A stretch of 64,000 nucleotides of DNA. It comes from Salinicoccus sesuvii. Its GTDB lineage: Bacteria; Bacillota; Bacilli; Staphylococcales; Salinicoccaceae. The first letter of the stretch is position 1, and the number at the start of each line of letters is the position of its first letter. This document shows positions 43,360-52,360 of this stretch, one piece after another. The translations under genes were made by a program, and so were the position numbers. A model generated the notes under the pieces. The model worked only from the letters and a program-made list of their open reading frames with translations, was not told the origin of the DNA and ran no database searches. The DNA is taken from NCBI RefSeq assembly GCF_042648145.1, contig NZ_JBHRWV010000012.1, positions 124,001 to 188,000 on the forward strand, given 5' to 3'.

Positions 43360-44724
43360 TTACACATTATCGCTATTGATGGCTTTATTGCTAGATCTTT
43401 TCTGTAAGAGGATGCTTCCTACGAGTACGATCGCTAGAGTAGCAATTACACCAATTTCACCCAAGAACTTCGCGATATTGCCCAGTACGATACCTACGAC
43501 TAGAAAATCAGTATCAGAAAACGTAGTACTAGCAGCTCCAAGTTCTCCTAGGTAAGGCAAGAACAACAAAGGTAAGAACGTAATGAGAACACCGTTTACG
43601 GCTGCTCCAATTACAGCACCTTTTACACCACCCGTAGCGTTTCCAAAAACACCTGCTGTTGCTCCGAGGAAAAAGTGTGGTACAACGCCTGGTAATATAA
43701 CTACGCCACCTGTTATAAATAAGATAAACATACCGAGTACACCCGCAAGGAAGCTGACAAAGAAACCAATTAGAACTGCGTTAGGTGCATAAGGAAACAC
43801 AATCGGCGCATCGAGAGCGGGCTTTGAGTTCGGTACCAACTTTTCAGAGATACCTTTAAATGCAGGGACAATTTCAGCAAGGATTAATCTCACGCCAGCC
43901 AAAATGATGAAAACACCCGCAGCGAAAGTCACACCTTGAATCACTGAAAATACAATATAGTTGGAACCACCGCTAAGTTCTGCCTCAACAAAAGTAGGTC
44001 CGGCAAACAACGCAGCGATGATGTATATAATTACCATTGTTAGTGAGATACTCACTGAGCTGTCCCTAAGAAAACTCAAGCCTTTTGGAAAGTTAATTTC
44101 CTCAGTGGATTTCGATTTTTTCTTGAATATAGACCCAATCGTAGAGGAAGCAACATAACTGATAGTTCCAAAGTGACCCATGGAAACTTGGTCGTTACCT
44201 GTAATCTTTCTCATAGTGGGTTGAGCTAGCGCAGGGAAAATCGCCATGATAATACCTAAAGAAATCGAGCCTACAACGATTAGAGGTACGCCACTCCAGT
44301 TACCTACTGTTAAAATAATTGCTAAGAAAGCGGCCATATAGAAAGTATGATGACCGGTTAAGAAGATGTATTTCAAATTTGTAAAGCGGGCAATAAGTAT
44401 ATTTGCAATCATACCGAAAATCATTATCAAAGCAGCAGTGGAACCGTATTCTTCCAGTGCTATGGAGATGATTGCTTCGTTATTTGGAACAACCCCTTGG
44501 ACGCCGAAAGCTTGTTGGAACATGCTACCAAATGGTTCGAGTGAGCCTGAAACCACCCCTGCTCCTGCACTCAAGACAATGAAACCGAGAATTGTTTTTG
44601 TAGTGCCTTTAGTAACTTCTGACGAAGGCTTTTTTTGTATCAGTAAACCTATCAACGCAATCAGACCTACTAGTATAGCGGGTTGACTCAATATATCAAC
44701 AATAGTAGACAGTATACTTCCCAT
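43360..44724 (-). CDS. PTS EIIC, ascorbate (UlaA/SgaT) family
   Basis: This 454-residue membrane channel of the PTS L-ascorbate family has about 11 hydrophobic segments. Family landmarks are GGV-rich turns such as FLTGHHTFYMAAFLAI near 120 and PTMRKITGNDQVSMGHFGTISY near 170. It imports and phosphorylates its substrate together with the EIIB and EIIA proteins encoded just upstream. AGGAGGAG precedes the ATG. UlaA-family channels carry L-ascorbate in enteric bacteria, but with transketolase as neighbour a pentose, pentitol or related sugar is equally possible. No ascorbate-6-phosphate lactonase or UlaD/E/F-type gene is present in this window. Confidence 0.9.
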   Translation of the reverse strand: MGSILSTIVDILSQPAILVGLIALIGLLIQKKPSSEVTKGTTKTILGFIVLSAGAGVVSGSLEPFGSMFQQAFGVQGVVPNNEAIISIALEEYGSTAALIMIFGMIANILIARFTNLKYIFLTGHHTFYMAAFLAIILTVGNWSGVPLIVVGSISLGIIMAIFPALAQPTMRKITGNDQVSMGHFGTISYVASSTIGSIFKKKSKSTEEINFPKGLSFLRDSSVSISLTMVIIYIIAALFAGPTFVEAELSGGSNYIVFSVIQGVTFAAGVFIILAGVRLILAEIVPAFKGISEKLVPNSKPALDAPIVFPYAPNAVLIGFFVSFLAGVLGMFILFITGGVVILPGVVPHFFLGATAGVFGNATGGVKGAVIGAAVNGVLITFLPLLFLPYLGELGAASTTFSDTDFLVVGIVLGNIAKFLGEIGVIATLAIVLVGSILLQKRSSNKAINSDNV

Positions 44725-44751
44725 TTATACTCCTCCTCGTTAAGTTTTATG

Positions 44752-45039
44752 CTAGAGTGATCCTTTTTCTTTCAAGTATTCTTCAATTTTGGATTTTAAC
44801 TCTTCTTTATCTAAAATGTTATTTAAAATGATCTGTTCACCTAGCGGAGCCACATTGTCAGCTAAGTCTCTACCTGAGATAAATACATCGGCCATGTCAG
44901 AAGCAGCAGAACCCAAATCACAATGATCTACTTCGATAGAGCCGTCTTGTACTTCCAATTCCTTTAACACTTGTTGAACATTCATCTCTATCATGAAACT
45001 GCTACCAAGTCCTTGTCCACAAACCACTAAAAATTTCAT
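44752..45039 (-). CDS. PTS EIIB, ascorbate/galactitol-type (UlaB-like)
   Basis: This phosphocarrier of about 95 residues has the phospho-cysteine loop FLVVCGQGLGSSFMIEMNV near its N-terminus, typical of the lactate/ascorbate EIIB fold. I chose the ATG at 45039, seven bases after GGAGG; an ATG at 45045 abuts that site. It passes phosphate from the EIIA protein to the sugar bound in the EIIC channel. It lies 13-19 bases after the EIIA gene and 27 before the EIIC gene. Confidence 0.88.
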   Translation of the reverse strand: MKFLVVCGQGLGSSFMIEMNVQQVLKELEVQDGSIEVDHCDLGSAASDMADVFISGRDLADNVAPLGEQIILNNILDKEELKSKIEEYLKEKGSL

Positions 45040-45058
45040 ACTCATTCCTCCGTTATAT

Positions 45059-45493
45059 TTAGTTTAAAATATCAATAATCTCTTTCTTGCTCGATGCTTC
45101 AATTAATCTGGTAACATTTTTAGAGTCTCCAAGTTTTTCAGCTAAGCTTCTCAATATACCTAGGTGTTGTTCGTTATCTATTGCGGCCAAAACAAAAATT
45201 AACGAAGCTTCGTGATCTTCTTCGGAAAAGTTCACTGGCTCATTTAGTTTTAAAAGACTTAGAGACACTTCGTTTACAAATCCATTAGGTCTAGAATGTG
45301 CTATGGCTATCTGTGGCGAAATCACAATATATGGTCCTAGCTTTTTCACGTTATCAATCATTTCATCAACATAACCTTGCTTAATCTTATTTGACTCAAG
45401 TAAAGGTTGTGACGCTAACGTGATGGCACTTTCCCAACTTGTAATATTGTCTTCGATCACAATGGTTTCTTCGGTTAAATAATTCTTAAGCAA
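45059..45493 (-). CDS. PTS EIIA, mannitol/fructose-type (UlaC-like)
   Basis: This 144-residue EIIA domain of the mannitol/fructose type (PTS_EIIA_2) has the phosphorylated histidine in VISPQIAIAHSRPNGFVNEVSLSLLKLNEPVNF. It accepts phosphate from HPr and passes it to the EIIB encoded next. The EIIA domain at the C-terminus of the regulator encoded just upstream is a paralogue, as usual for PRD regulators. It starts 11 bases after the regulator gene, with GGAGGTGG upstream of the start. Confidence 0.9.
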   Translation of the reverse strand: MLKNYLTEETIVIEDNITSWESAITLASQPLLESNKIKQGYVDEMIDNVKKLGPYIVISPQIAIAHSRPNGFVNEVSLSLLKLNEPVNFSEEDHEASLIFVLAAIDNEQHLGILRSLAEKLGDSKNVTRLIEASSKKEIIDILN

Positions 45494-45504
45494 CGTGCCA
45501 CCTC

Positions 45505-47454
45505 CTAAAGTTTGCTCACTTCTTCAATACGTTTCAAAAGACCTGCTTTGCCTTCACTCCCAATACGAGACATATACAACTCATCCATTAATATAAGTGA
45601 TAATTGACGAAGTGCATTTAGGTGTATCTTTGGAGAAGTCGTTGCAAGGCATATAATATAGGACACTGGATCATGTGTATCGTGACCAAAAGCGACAGGT
45701 TTGCTAAGTTTAACGAAACTATAGGCAGTCTGATTTATTCCTTTTTTATAAGACGCATGAATCAATGCAACGTTTTTTCTGATTACCATATAAGGGCCGT
45801 AATGATCTATTTGTTGTATTATTTCTTCCGCGTATTCCAATCTGACTAGTGAGTCGTTGGAAAGCAATTCGACTGCTTTATATATGGCATTTCTCCAATC
45901 TTTAGCCTCAACATCCCACTCTATATATCTGGATGGGAGTAATCGGTTAAGAGTAGGGCCAAGAGCCACTATCTTTTCCACTACTTTCTCTCTTTGAGTG
46001 TTGATGATGTGATTTAGTCGATCTCTATCCTCTTTGTTCAAGAAAGGGCTCACATTAACAACGGGTACGGATTGTTCGTCCATATAGATGGTGCTGACTA
46101 TTAAATCTATTTCCTTGTTATTAAGGTAGTCGTTATTGAGATTTGAATATGCTAGCGTATCCGTGACGTTCAACTCCGGGTAGTAACTTGCCATTCTAGT
46201 TTTTAACAGTTGAGAGGTACCAATGCCACTTCCACAAATTAATAAGACGTTGAGATAGTTGGTTGATTGGTTTGATTTCTTCTCTATAGCTGCACCAATA
46301 TGGATGGCTATAAATGCAATTTCATCATCGTTAAACGTTATTTCAAATTTTTCTTGAAGAATAAATATACTTGTTTCTATTGCGTAGATGATATCAGGGT
46401 ATCGATCGTATATATCGCCCTTTATAGGATTTTCATTTCTGAAATTATACTTAAGTCTATAGATAGCAGGTCTTAAATGTACAATCAGACCTTGTAGAAG
46501 TTCTTGATCTTTAGTAATATCTACGCCTATTGTGCGGGTAATACTTTGGAGAAAATATTCGATGATATCCTTCAGGTATGCATCTTTTTCAAAATCAAAA
46601 AAGTTGTTCTCTACGGTCTGTCTGGCGCCCAAAAGGTGCAAAGTAATATATCCCGCTTCTGATAGTGGGAACTTTATATCAAAGATTCTTTCCAACTCAC
46701 ATTTGATGCTAAGAGCAACATCAAATTCTTTTTCTTGTTGCAACTTCACTAACTGTTCTTCTGGCATCTCGATTTTAAAGTTGTTCTCAATTCTATGAAG
46801 TGTAATGGCAAGATGGAAGACCAACCCATCAATGGAATTCTGAATTAAAGAGTACTCCTTATTTCTTAAGCCTGTTTCGATAGCGTTGTATATTTTCGGA
46901 ATAGAACTCTTCCCTGCATACTTTAGATGAAAAGGGATATCTAATTCTTGATAATGCTTCACCAAAATTTCAACATAGCTTTCCCGAAATTGTCTCTCAT
47001 TGCCCTGGACTCTGAATCCTTTATTCTTTTCATATACAAGTTCCAGATTTCTTTCACGCAACCATGATTCGACTACCTTTAAGTCGTCGACAATTGTTCT
47101 GCGAGAAACATTTAAATTTTCAGCAAATCTACTTGAGGATATGGGGTCTACAGACTCTAACAAAGATAATAAAATCTGCTCAAATCTCTCCTCAGCAGAA
47201 TAATATTTGATAGAAGGATCAGAGGTGCCAGAAATCAACCCTTTAATATCACTACTAGTCTCTATCAGAACTCCCTTCATTTTATGACGTAAAATGCTCA
47301 CTTCAAGCTCCAGTAACTTATGCTCAATATGTTCCATATCATATTGGATAGTACGCTCGCTCACATTGAACATTTTTGCCAGGACTTTAATTTGCGTAAA
47401 ATCTTTTTGACGAAGCAAATAACTTATAATGTGCTTTTGACGAGGTGTAAACAT
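45505..47454 (-). CDS. PRD-containing PTS regulator (MtlR/BglG-type activator)
   Basis: This multi-domain activator of 649 residues has two N-terminal helix-turn-helix modules (TQIKVLAKMFNVSERTIQYDMEHIE near 20-45; SSRFAENLNVSRRTIVDDLKVVESWL near 100-130), two PRD domains (about 175-395), a galactitol-type EIIB-like domain with LLICGSGIGTSQLL near 405, and a C-terminal EIIA_2 domain with VALIHAS. Its activity should be set by phosphorylation from HPr and from its cognate EIIB. I chose the ATG at 47454, seven bases after AAGGAGGT; ATG 47460 touches the site. It leads the PTS-transketolase operon. Having DNA-binding rather than RNA-binding N-terminal domains, it acts on promoters, not as an antiterminator. 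Confidence 0.9.
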   Translation of the reverse strand: MFTPRQKHIISYLLRQKDFTQIKVLAKMFNVSERTIQYDMEHIEHKLLELEVSILRHKMKGVLIETSSDIKGLISGTSDPSIKYYSAEERFEQILLSLLESVDPISSSRFAENLNVSRRTIVDDLKVVESWLRERNLELVYEKNKGFRVQGNERQFRESYVEILVKHYQELDIPFHLKYAGKSSIPKIYNAIETGLRNKEYSLIQNSIDGLVFHLAITLHRIENNFKIEMPEEQLVKLQQEKEFDVALSIKCELERIFDIKFPLSEAGYITLHLLGARQTVENNFFDFEKDAYLKDIIEYFLQSITRTIGVDITKDQELLQGLIVHLRPAIYRLKYNFRNENPIKGDIYDRYPDIIYAIETSIFILQEKFEITFNDDEIAFIAIHIGAAIEKKSNQSTNYLNVLLICGSGIGTSQLLKTRMASYYPELNVTDTLAYSNLNNDYLNNKEIDLIVSTIYMDEQSVPVVNVSPFLNKEDRDRLNHIINTQREKVVEKIVALGPTLNRLLPSRYIEWDVEAKDWRNAIYKAVELLSNDSLVRLEYAEEIIQQIDHYGPYMVIRKNVALIHASYKKGINQTAYSFVKLSKPVAFGHDTHDPVSYIICLATTSPKIHLNALRQLSLILMDELYMSRIGSEGKAGLLKRIEEVSKL

Positions 47455-47474
47455 ATGCATACCTCCTTATTTTA

Positions 47475-47489
47475 TTGTAAGCGTTTCCT
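47475..47489 (-). promoter_or_regulatory. cre-like CcpA site
   Basis: A 15-base match to the degenerate cre consensus WTGNAANCGNWNNCW, reading TTGTAAGCGTTTCCT on the plus strand, 21 bases upstream of the regulator start. It suggests carbon catabolite repression of the PTS-transketolase operon. Confidence 0.6.
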
Positions 47490-47811
47490 TATATTAATAG
47501 ATGTGTAATCTATTTCGTATGATAAACAGAAATAATTCACAGCTTAATAAGATAAGTCTTTAACCAAATTTTAAGGATTTTCATGATCTAATGGTGTATA
47601 CATTATTATATTAGGAGATTCGAATTGTTCTTTCGCATTTTTAATGATAGAAGTGTAAAATATTATCTAAGAAAACTGTGAAAATTTAAAAGTAGTGTAG
47701 TATTATTGAAGGAGAAGATTTGGAAAGCCACGTCATAACACGATTTTCAGTAGGCATCTATACATATTCTATAAAAATGTGGTATTATGAAGTCCGACTG
47801 TTTTTTAACAT
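47490..47811. other. AT-rich intergenic region between PTS operon and tRNA
   Basis: About 320 bases, very AT-rich, without a convincing gene. It must hold the minus-strand promoter of the PTS operon and the plus-strand promoter of the tRNA. For the latter, TATTAT (47783-47788) with a TGG extension lies about 24 bases before the tRNA, with no good -35. A 33-codon frame with a TTG start (47720-47821) runs into the tRNA and is not credible. Confidence 0.5.
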
Positions 47812-47882
47812 GCCGACATAGTTTAATGGTAGAACACAGCCATGGTAAGGCTGCAATACGAGTTCGATTCTCGTTGTCGGCT
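47812..47882 (+). tRNA. tRNA-Thr (anticodon GGT)
   Basis: A complete 71-base cloverleaf: 7-bp acceptor stem GCCGACA/TGTCGGC, D-stem GTTT/GAAC with a seven-base loop containing GG, anticodon stem CAGCC/GGCTG with loop ATGGTAA (anticodon GGT, reading ACC), four-base variable region, and T-stem ACGAG/CTCGT with loop TTCGATT. The discriminator base is T and CCA is not encoded. It stands alone, followed by a strong terminator. The short D-loop gives it a somewhat glycine-tRNA-like look, but the anticodon loop indicates threonine. Confidence 0.85.
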
Positions 47883-47890
47883 TAAATAAT

Positions 47891-47942
47891 AAAAATCCCC
47901 GTTACCTTCGTTGGATATCAACAAAGGAAACGGGGATTTTTT
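47891..47942. terminator. Terminator after tRNA-Thr
   Basis: A long hairpin: arms 47891-47908 and 47924-47941, with one A-A mismatch, plus an inner GTTG/CAAC helix. An A-run stands on the left and a T-run on the right, so it can act in both directions. Confidence 0.88.
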
Positions 47943-48012
47943 ATGACAATGTATTAATGCTAATGGCTTAGATGCTACAATAATAGAGACAATAAACATT
48001 GGAGGTTATTTA

Positions 48013-48435
48013 ATGTCTAACGTAGCAGGGTTTTGGATCAGGCTCGGTGCGAGATTGCTCGATGCTCTTTTAGTCGGCATGGTTATCGGAACAATCGTAT
48101 TCTTGTTCCAAATGAATACAGAAAGCCAAACTACACAAGTAATTGAAGGTGTGGGAGGCATATTATATTATGTGCTCCTACCAGCTTTCGTCTACGGTTA
48201 TACAGTCGCTAAGCGTTTACTCAACATAAGAATCGTAAAAATGGATGGTTCGGATGTTGGTCTTGGTACGATGGTTCTACGTGAAGTCCTGACTGGTCTT
48301 ATATATGGTTTGACGTTTGGTATTGCTATCATCATTTCAATGTTCATGATTGGCCTAAGAAAAGATAAGCGCGCCATCCATGACTTGATCGCCGGCACCT
48401 ATGTCACTTACGATAAGCCACAGCATTGGAAATAG
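48013..48435 (+). CDS. RDD-family membrane protein
   Basis: This 140-residue protein has an RDD domain: GFWIRLGARLLDALLVGMVIGTIVFL with the conserved Arg-Leu-Asp region (R-x-x-D as ARLLDA), a second helix near 45-65, KRLLNIRIVKMDG, and a third hydrophobic region LTGLIYGLTFGIAIIISMFMIGL followed by KDKRAIHDLIAGTYV, the typical RDD ending. RDD proteins are small membrane proteins; some are linked to ion or osmolyte exchange, but most are uncharacterised. A GGAGG site precedes the ATG. It is monocistronic. Confidence 0.88.
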   Translation: MSNVAGFWIRLGARLLDALLVGMVIGTIVFLFQMNTESQTTQVIEGVGGILYYVLLPAFVYGYTVAKRLLNIRIVKMDGSDVGLGTMVLREVLTGLIYGLTFGIAIIISMFMIGLRKDKRAIHDLIAGTYVTYDKPQHWK

Positions 48436-48457
48436 AGTCCTATAATATTTATCTAAC

Positions 48458-48506
48458 AATAGCTGCATTGAGGTTCTATACAGACCCTTGATGCAGCTAT
48501 TTATTT
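48458..48506 (+). terminator. Terminator after RDD gene
   Basis: An 11-bp perfect stem (48458-48468 with 48491-48501), extended by AGG pairing inside, followed by a T-rich tail. Confidence 0.78.
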
Positions 48507-48695
48507 TGATCGTTTCTTGCAATATACTCCAGAATTCAATATTCCCCATGCTTTATTTAATTGTAAAGGTCTCAATTGTGAATTTTACATATTCTTTATA
48601 TGGGATTTATATGAACTTAATAAAATGTATCTACAATAAACCATGTAATAAAACATAAAACCAACAAAAACAACAGAAAAGGTGTGTATAACGAT

Positions 48696-49796
48696 ATGGA
48701 AATGAAGAGAAGTCTGGCGTCAGCAATCATGGGTGCATCTCTACTGACATTGGTAGCATGTGGTGCTGAATCTGCAAGTAGTGAAGAGACAATGGAAGAT
48801 CCGAATGCATTATCTGTTGAAGAAATCGAAGAAAAGGCCCAGGCGGAAGGTGAAGTGAATAGTGTCGGCATGCCAGATACATGGGCCAACTGGGGGGAGA
48901 CGTGGGAAGAGCTAGGTGAAAAATACGGACTGGAACATGTAGATACTGATATGTCGAGTGCAGAAGAAATCTCAAAAATGGAAACAGAAGGTGAGAATGC
49001 CACTGCAGATATCGGTGACGTAGGGATCTCTTTCGGGCCAATCGCTGAAGAGAAGGAAATCACACTGCCATATAAAACTACATATTGGGATGAGATTCCG
49101 GACTGGGCGAAAGATGACGATGGAGATTGGATCGTTGGTTATCAGGGCACCATCGCTTTCGCAACAGATACCGAGCAAGTAGAAGATGTACCGATGTCGT
49201 GGCAGGACCTGCTTGAAGGAGACTACACTGTAAGTATCGGTGATGTACAAACAGGGACGCAAGATCAAATGGCAGTACTCGCAGCAGCACTCGCCTTCGG
49301 AGGCGATGAAACAGATCTGCAGCCTGGACTTGATTTCTTTGCGGAACTGGCTGAGCAAGGCAGATTGAGCACCGCTGGCAACCATAATGTCGCAGGCATG
49401 GAAAAAGGCGAGATGGAAGTTGGAATCATGTGGGATTTCAATGGACTAGGTCAAGCGAACGAAGTAGATCCCGAAAGATTCGAAGTGACGATTCCAGCAG
49501 AAGGTTCTGTAATTAGCGGCTATGCAACCATCATCAACAAGCACGCAAAAAATCCACATGCTGCAATGCTGACGAGAGAATATATTCTAAGTGACGAAGG
49601 ACAGATCAATCTCGCAAAAGGATTTGCCCGTCCAATCCGTGACGATGTCGAACTGCCTGAAGAAGTAGAAGAAATCATGGTGCCAGAAGCACAGTATGAA
49701 AACGCTGTACCTATAGAAGACAACGATGCGTGGGAAGAAACAGCGAAACAACTGCCAAGACAATGGCAGAGTGAGGTTCTTGTGCATGTCCAGTAG
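48696..49796 (+). CDS. ABC importer substrate-binding lipoprotein
   Basis: This extracellular solute-binding protein of about 366 residues has a lipoprotein signal peptide with lipobox LTLVAC ending at Cys22 and a polar, acidic linker. The mature domain (GEVNSVGMPDTWANWGETWEELGEKYGLEHV...) resembles the iron/polyamine/phosphonate-type binding proteins (SBP_bac_6/11 style). I chose the ATG at 48696, with AAAAGGTG upstream. It is the first gene of an operon with an alkaline-phosphatase-superfamily enzyme, two permeases and an ATPase. The ligand is not readable; the enzymes nearby suggest a phosphoester or phosphonate. Confidence 0.87.
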   Translation: MEMKRSLASAIMGASLLTLVACGAESASSEETMEDPNALSVEEIEEKAQAEGEVNSVGMPDTWANWGETWEELGEKYGLEHVDTDMSSAEEISKMETEGENATADIGDVGISFGPIAEEKEITLPYKTTYWDEIPDWAKDDDGDWIVGYQGTIAFATDTEQVEDVPMSWQDLLEGDYTVSIGDVQTGTQDQMAVLAAALAFGGDETDLQPGLDFFAELAEQGRLSTAGNHNVAGMEKGEMEVGIMWDFNGLGQANEVDPERFEVTIPAEGSVISGYATIINKHAKNPHAAMLTREYILSDEGQINLAKGFARPIRDDVELPEEVEEIMVPEAQYENAVPIEDNDAWEETAKQLPRQWQSEVLVHVQ

Positions 49797-50619
49797 GTTG
49801 ATTGTTGTTGTAGTGGATGGCATGCGAGATGATATGGCAAAAGACAACCTTGGTTATATTGAGCATCTGGTAGACGTGGGCGTGGCAACACGCCTCTCTG
49901 TCCAGTCAGAGCTACCAAGCATTTCCCGACCACTGTATGAAGTGCTACTGACCGGGACACCGAGTTCAGAAAATGGCATTACATCAAACCATTCCATTCA
50001 GCTTTCCAGCCAAGAGAGCCTATTCCATCTGACAACACAACAGGGGCTGGTTAATGCGACAGCGTCCTACTACTGGGTGAGCGAGTTATATAACCGCTCC
50101 CCATTCGATTTTGTGTACGACCGAGAGCAGAAAAGTACCGGTAAGGCAATCCAGCACGGCAAATTTTACTGGGATGATGCGTATCCGGATAGCCACTTGA
50201 TGATGGACGGGGAAGTTTTAAGACAGCAGGTTGAGCCTGACTTCCTTTATATCCATCCAATGAATGTTGACGATACCGGGCACAAATTCGGTGGTATTTC
50301 AAAAGAGTATCAAGCGAAGGTGCTTCAAATGGACAACTATTTGTCGGGACTGATCCCTATTTGGCAAGAAGCAGGCTACCAGATTGTTATTACCGCTGAT
50401 CATGGTATGTCGGAACTCGGACTGCACGGGGGGACGACGGCGAGTGAACGCATGGTGCCGCTTTATATCATCAGTAACAAGGTAAAGAAGGGAAGATTTG
50501 ATTTCGTTTTCCCGCAGCTCGCTTTTGCGCCGTTCATGTGCAAGCTGATGGATATTACGAAATCAGAAAAGATGCAAGCACTGCCAGATTTGATCATCTC
50601 TCTTATGGAATCGGATTAA
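49786..50619 (+). CDS. Alkaline phosphatase-superfamily (type I phosphodiesterase/pyrophosphatase-like) enzyme
   Basis: This 277-residue enzyme has the metal-binding layout of the alkaline phosphatase superfamily: an N-terminal aspartate in IVVVVDGMRDD, a probable nucleophile in PSISRPLYEVLLTGTPSSENGITSN, then NVDDTGHKFGG and TADHGMSELGLHGG supplying Asp and His ligands. The size fits phosphodiesterase/phosphonoacetate hydrolase-like members. I chose the ATG at 49786, with GAGG nine bases upstream; it overlaps the binding-protein gene by 11 bases. No signal peptide is present, so it acts in the cytoplasm, presumably on the imported compound. Confidence 0.85.
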   Translation: MSSRLIVVVVDGMRDDMAKDNLGYIEHLVDVGVATRLSVQSELPSISRPLYEVLLTGTPSSENGITSNHSIQLSSQESLFHLTTQQGLVNATASYYWVSELYNRSPFDFVYDREQKSTGKAIQHGKFYWDDAYPDSHLMMDGEVLRQQVEPDFLYIHPMNVDDTGHKFGGISKEYQAKVLQMDNYLSGLIPIWQEAGYQIVITADHGMSELGLHGGTTASERMVPLYIISNKVKKGRFDFVFPQLAFAPFMCKLMDITKSEKMQALPDLIISLMESD

Positions 50620-50654
50620 ACTGGACAGTCTTATGAAGCTAGGAGGCAGTGTCG

Positions 50655-51497
50655 TTGAACAGAAATAAGTTGTATCCATTACTTGGCCTTTTGCCATTCG
50701 CACTACTGATTGTCGGTTTCCTATTGTTGCCTTTACTCAACATGATCATCCAAAGCTTCCGAGCAGAAGACGGAATATTCGGCCTGACGCAATATATCAC
50801 CATATTTGGCGATGCCTTCTATCTTCAAGCCATCAAGAACAGTTTGACCATCTCTCTCATCTCTTCGACAGTGGCAATCATCTTAGCAGCCATCGGTGGA
50901 TATTCCATCTCGAGACTTGCCGGTAAAGGAAACAGAATTATGGTCGCGATTACGAATATGACTGCCTATTTCGAAGGGATTCCATTGGCATTCTCCTTTG
51001 TCATACTGCTTGGCAATAATGGGCTGTTCACTTTACTGTTTTCTCAACTTGGGTTAAACAACTTCTATGATTTCAACCTCTATTCATGGAACGGCCTAAT
51101 CGTTGTCTATATCTACTTCCAAGTGCCATTTGCGATTATGCTGCTGCTGCCGACCTATCAAGGGCTAAAGGATGAATGGCGGTATGCTTCTAATCTGCTA
51201 GGGGGGAGCCAGCTCGCTTACTGGCGGCATATCGCCCTTCCGATACTATTCCCAGGCCTGATTGGCACTTATACGATTCTTTTTGCCAATTCACTCGGTG
51301 CATATGCCACCGGGTACGCGCTACTTGGATCTACATATAATCTACTACCGCTTCAAATCGGTTCATTGATTGCCGGTGATGTCTTTTTACAACCTAACTT
51401 GGCGAGTGCGCTCGGTGTTGTTTTGGCATTGATCATGATGCTCGCATTATGGCTCAATGGCAGCATTATGCGCAGAGTCAGGAGGGATTTGAGATGA
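50655..51497 (+). CDS. ABC importer permease 1
   Basis: This permease of about 280 residues has six hydrophobic segments and the cytoplasmic EAA loop (LKDEWRYASNLLGGSQLAYWRHIALPILFPGLIG), where the conserved EAA is largely changed but the G and LP positions are kept. I favour the TTG at 50655, eight bases after AGGAGG; the GTG at 50649 is only two bases from it. It pairs with the next permease, whose start overlaps its stop (ATGA). Confidence 0.87.
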   Translation: MNRNKLYPLLGLLPFALLIVGFLLLPLLNMIIQSFRAEDGIFGLTQYITIFGDAFYLQAIKNSLTISLISSTVAIILAAIGGYSISRLAGKGNRIMVAITNMTAYFEGIPLAFSFVILLGNNGLFTLLFSQLGLNNFYDFNLYSWNGLIVVYIYFQVPFAIMLLLPTYQGLKDEWRYASNLLGGSQLAYWRHIALPILFPGLIGTYTILFANSLGAYATGYALLGSTYNLLPLQIGSLIAGDVFLQPNLASALGVVLALIMMLALWLNGSIMRRVRRDLR

Positions 51498-52360
51498 TAG
51501 GACGAGTCAAACATATTAGCGTCGTCGTGATACTTGCCATCTATCTGTTGCTGCCCTTGATTGGAACATTGATGTACTCATTGGCAGGAAAGTGGAGCAC
51601 GACAGTATTACCCGAGACCTGGACACTATCGTGGTATGGCACACTGTTTCAGGATAGCCGTTTCATAGCAGCGCTTGGCCGATCGATATTCGTCATTACT
51701 GGGGGTGTCGTACTGAGTCTCACCTTGATGATTCTGACGATTTTTATCATAACCATCCATTTTCCGAGTAAGGAAAAATATCTAAAACTGGTTTCGATGA
51801 TGCCTTATGGGATACCCGGTGTCGTTTTTGCGATTGGTCTGTTGAATATTTATTCTTCGAGTGTTGTGCCCATTACGGGTACTCCGTGGATCCTTATCGG
51901 TGTATATGCCATTGTCACCATGCCGTTTGTGTATCAGGGACTACGCAATAGTCTTTATACGATCAATGCAAAGGAATTGATCCAGGCCGCTGAACTGCTT
52001 GGTGCATCGAAGACAGGCGCAGTACTTACTGTAGTACTCCCCAACATGATGAAAGGTGTGTTGGCAGCCGCGCTCCTTTCGATCGCAATGCTTTTTGGAG
52101 ATTTTGCGCTTGCCAATCTGCTGGTTGGCGGGAGGTACGAAACACTCCAAATCTATCTTTATCAGCAATTTAATAAAAATGGTCACGTAACGAGTGCCAT
52201 CGTCATTTCATACTATTTCATCATCATGCTCGTTACCGTACTGCTTACTCGGTTCCAACAGCCAGGCAGAAGAAAACGACGTGCTACTGTAGGTACTGCG
52301 GCAACACCGCCGCATGGTGGGATGGATCAGATCAAAAGATTGGAAGGTGACTTCAATTGA
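51494..52360 (+). CDS. ABC importer permease 2
   Basis: This 288-residue permease has six hydrophobic segments and a well-preserved EAA loop (ELIQAAELLGASKTGAVLTVVLPNMMKGVLAA). I chose the ATG at 51494 behind AGGAGGG, overlapping the preceding stop by four bases. The C-terminal tail beyond residue 265 is basic and then disordered-looking. Together with permease 1 it should form the membrane channel of the importer. Confidence 0.9.
   Translation: MIGRVKHISVVVILAIYLLLPLIGTLMYSLAGKWSTTVLPETWTLSWYGTLFQDSRFIAALGRSIFVITGGVVLSLTLMILTIFIITIHFPSKEKYLKLVSMMPYGIPGVVFAIGLLNIYSSSVVPITGTPWILIGVYAIVTMPFVYQGLRNSLYTINAKELIQAAELLGASKTGAVLTVVLPNMMKGVLAAALLSIAMLFGDFALANLLVGGRYETLQIYLYQQFNKNGHVTSAIVISYYFIIMLVTVLLTRFQQPGRRKRRATVGTAATPPHGGMDQIKRLEGDFN

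Noticed and set aside
45505..47454. BglG-type RNA-binding antiterminator
   Set aside because: The N-terminal domains are DNA-binding helix-turn-helix modules rather than the RNA-binding CAT domain, and I saw no terminator/antiterminator pair ahead of the operon.
47720..47821. 33-codon frame with TTG start and a good ribosome binding site upstream of the tRNA
   Set aside because: It ends inside the tRNA gene and passes over the likely tRNA promoter, and the peptide has no recognisable features.
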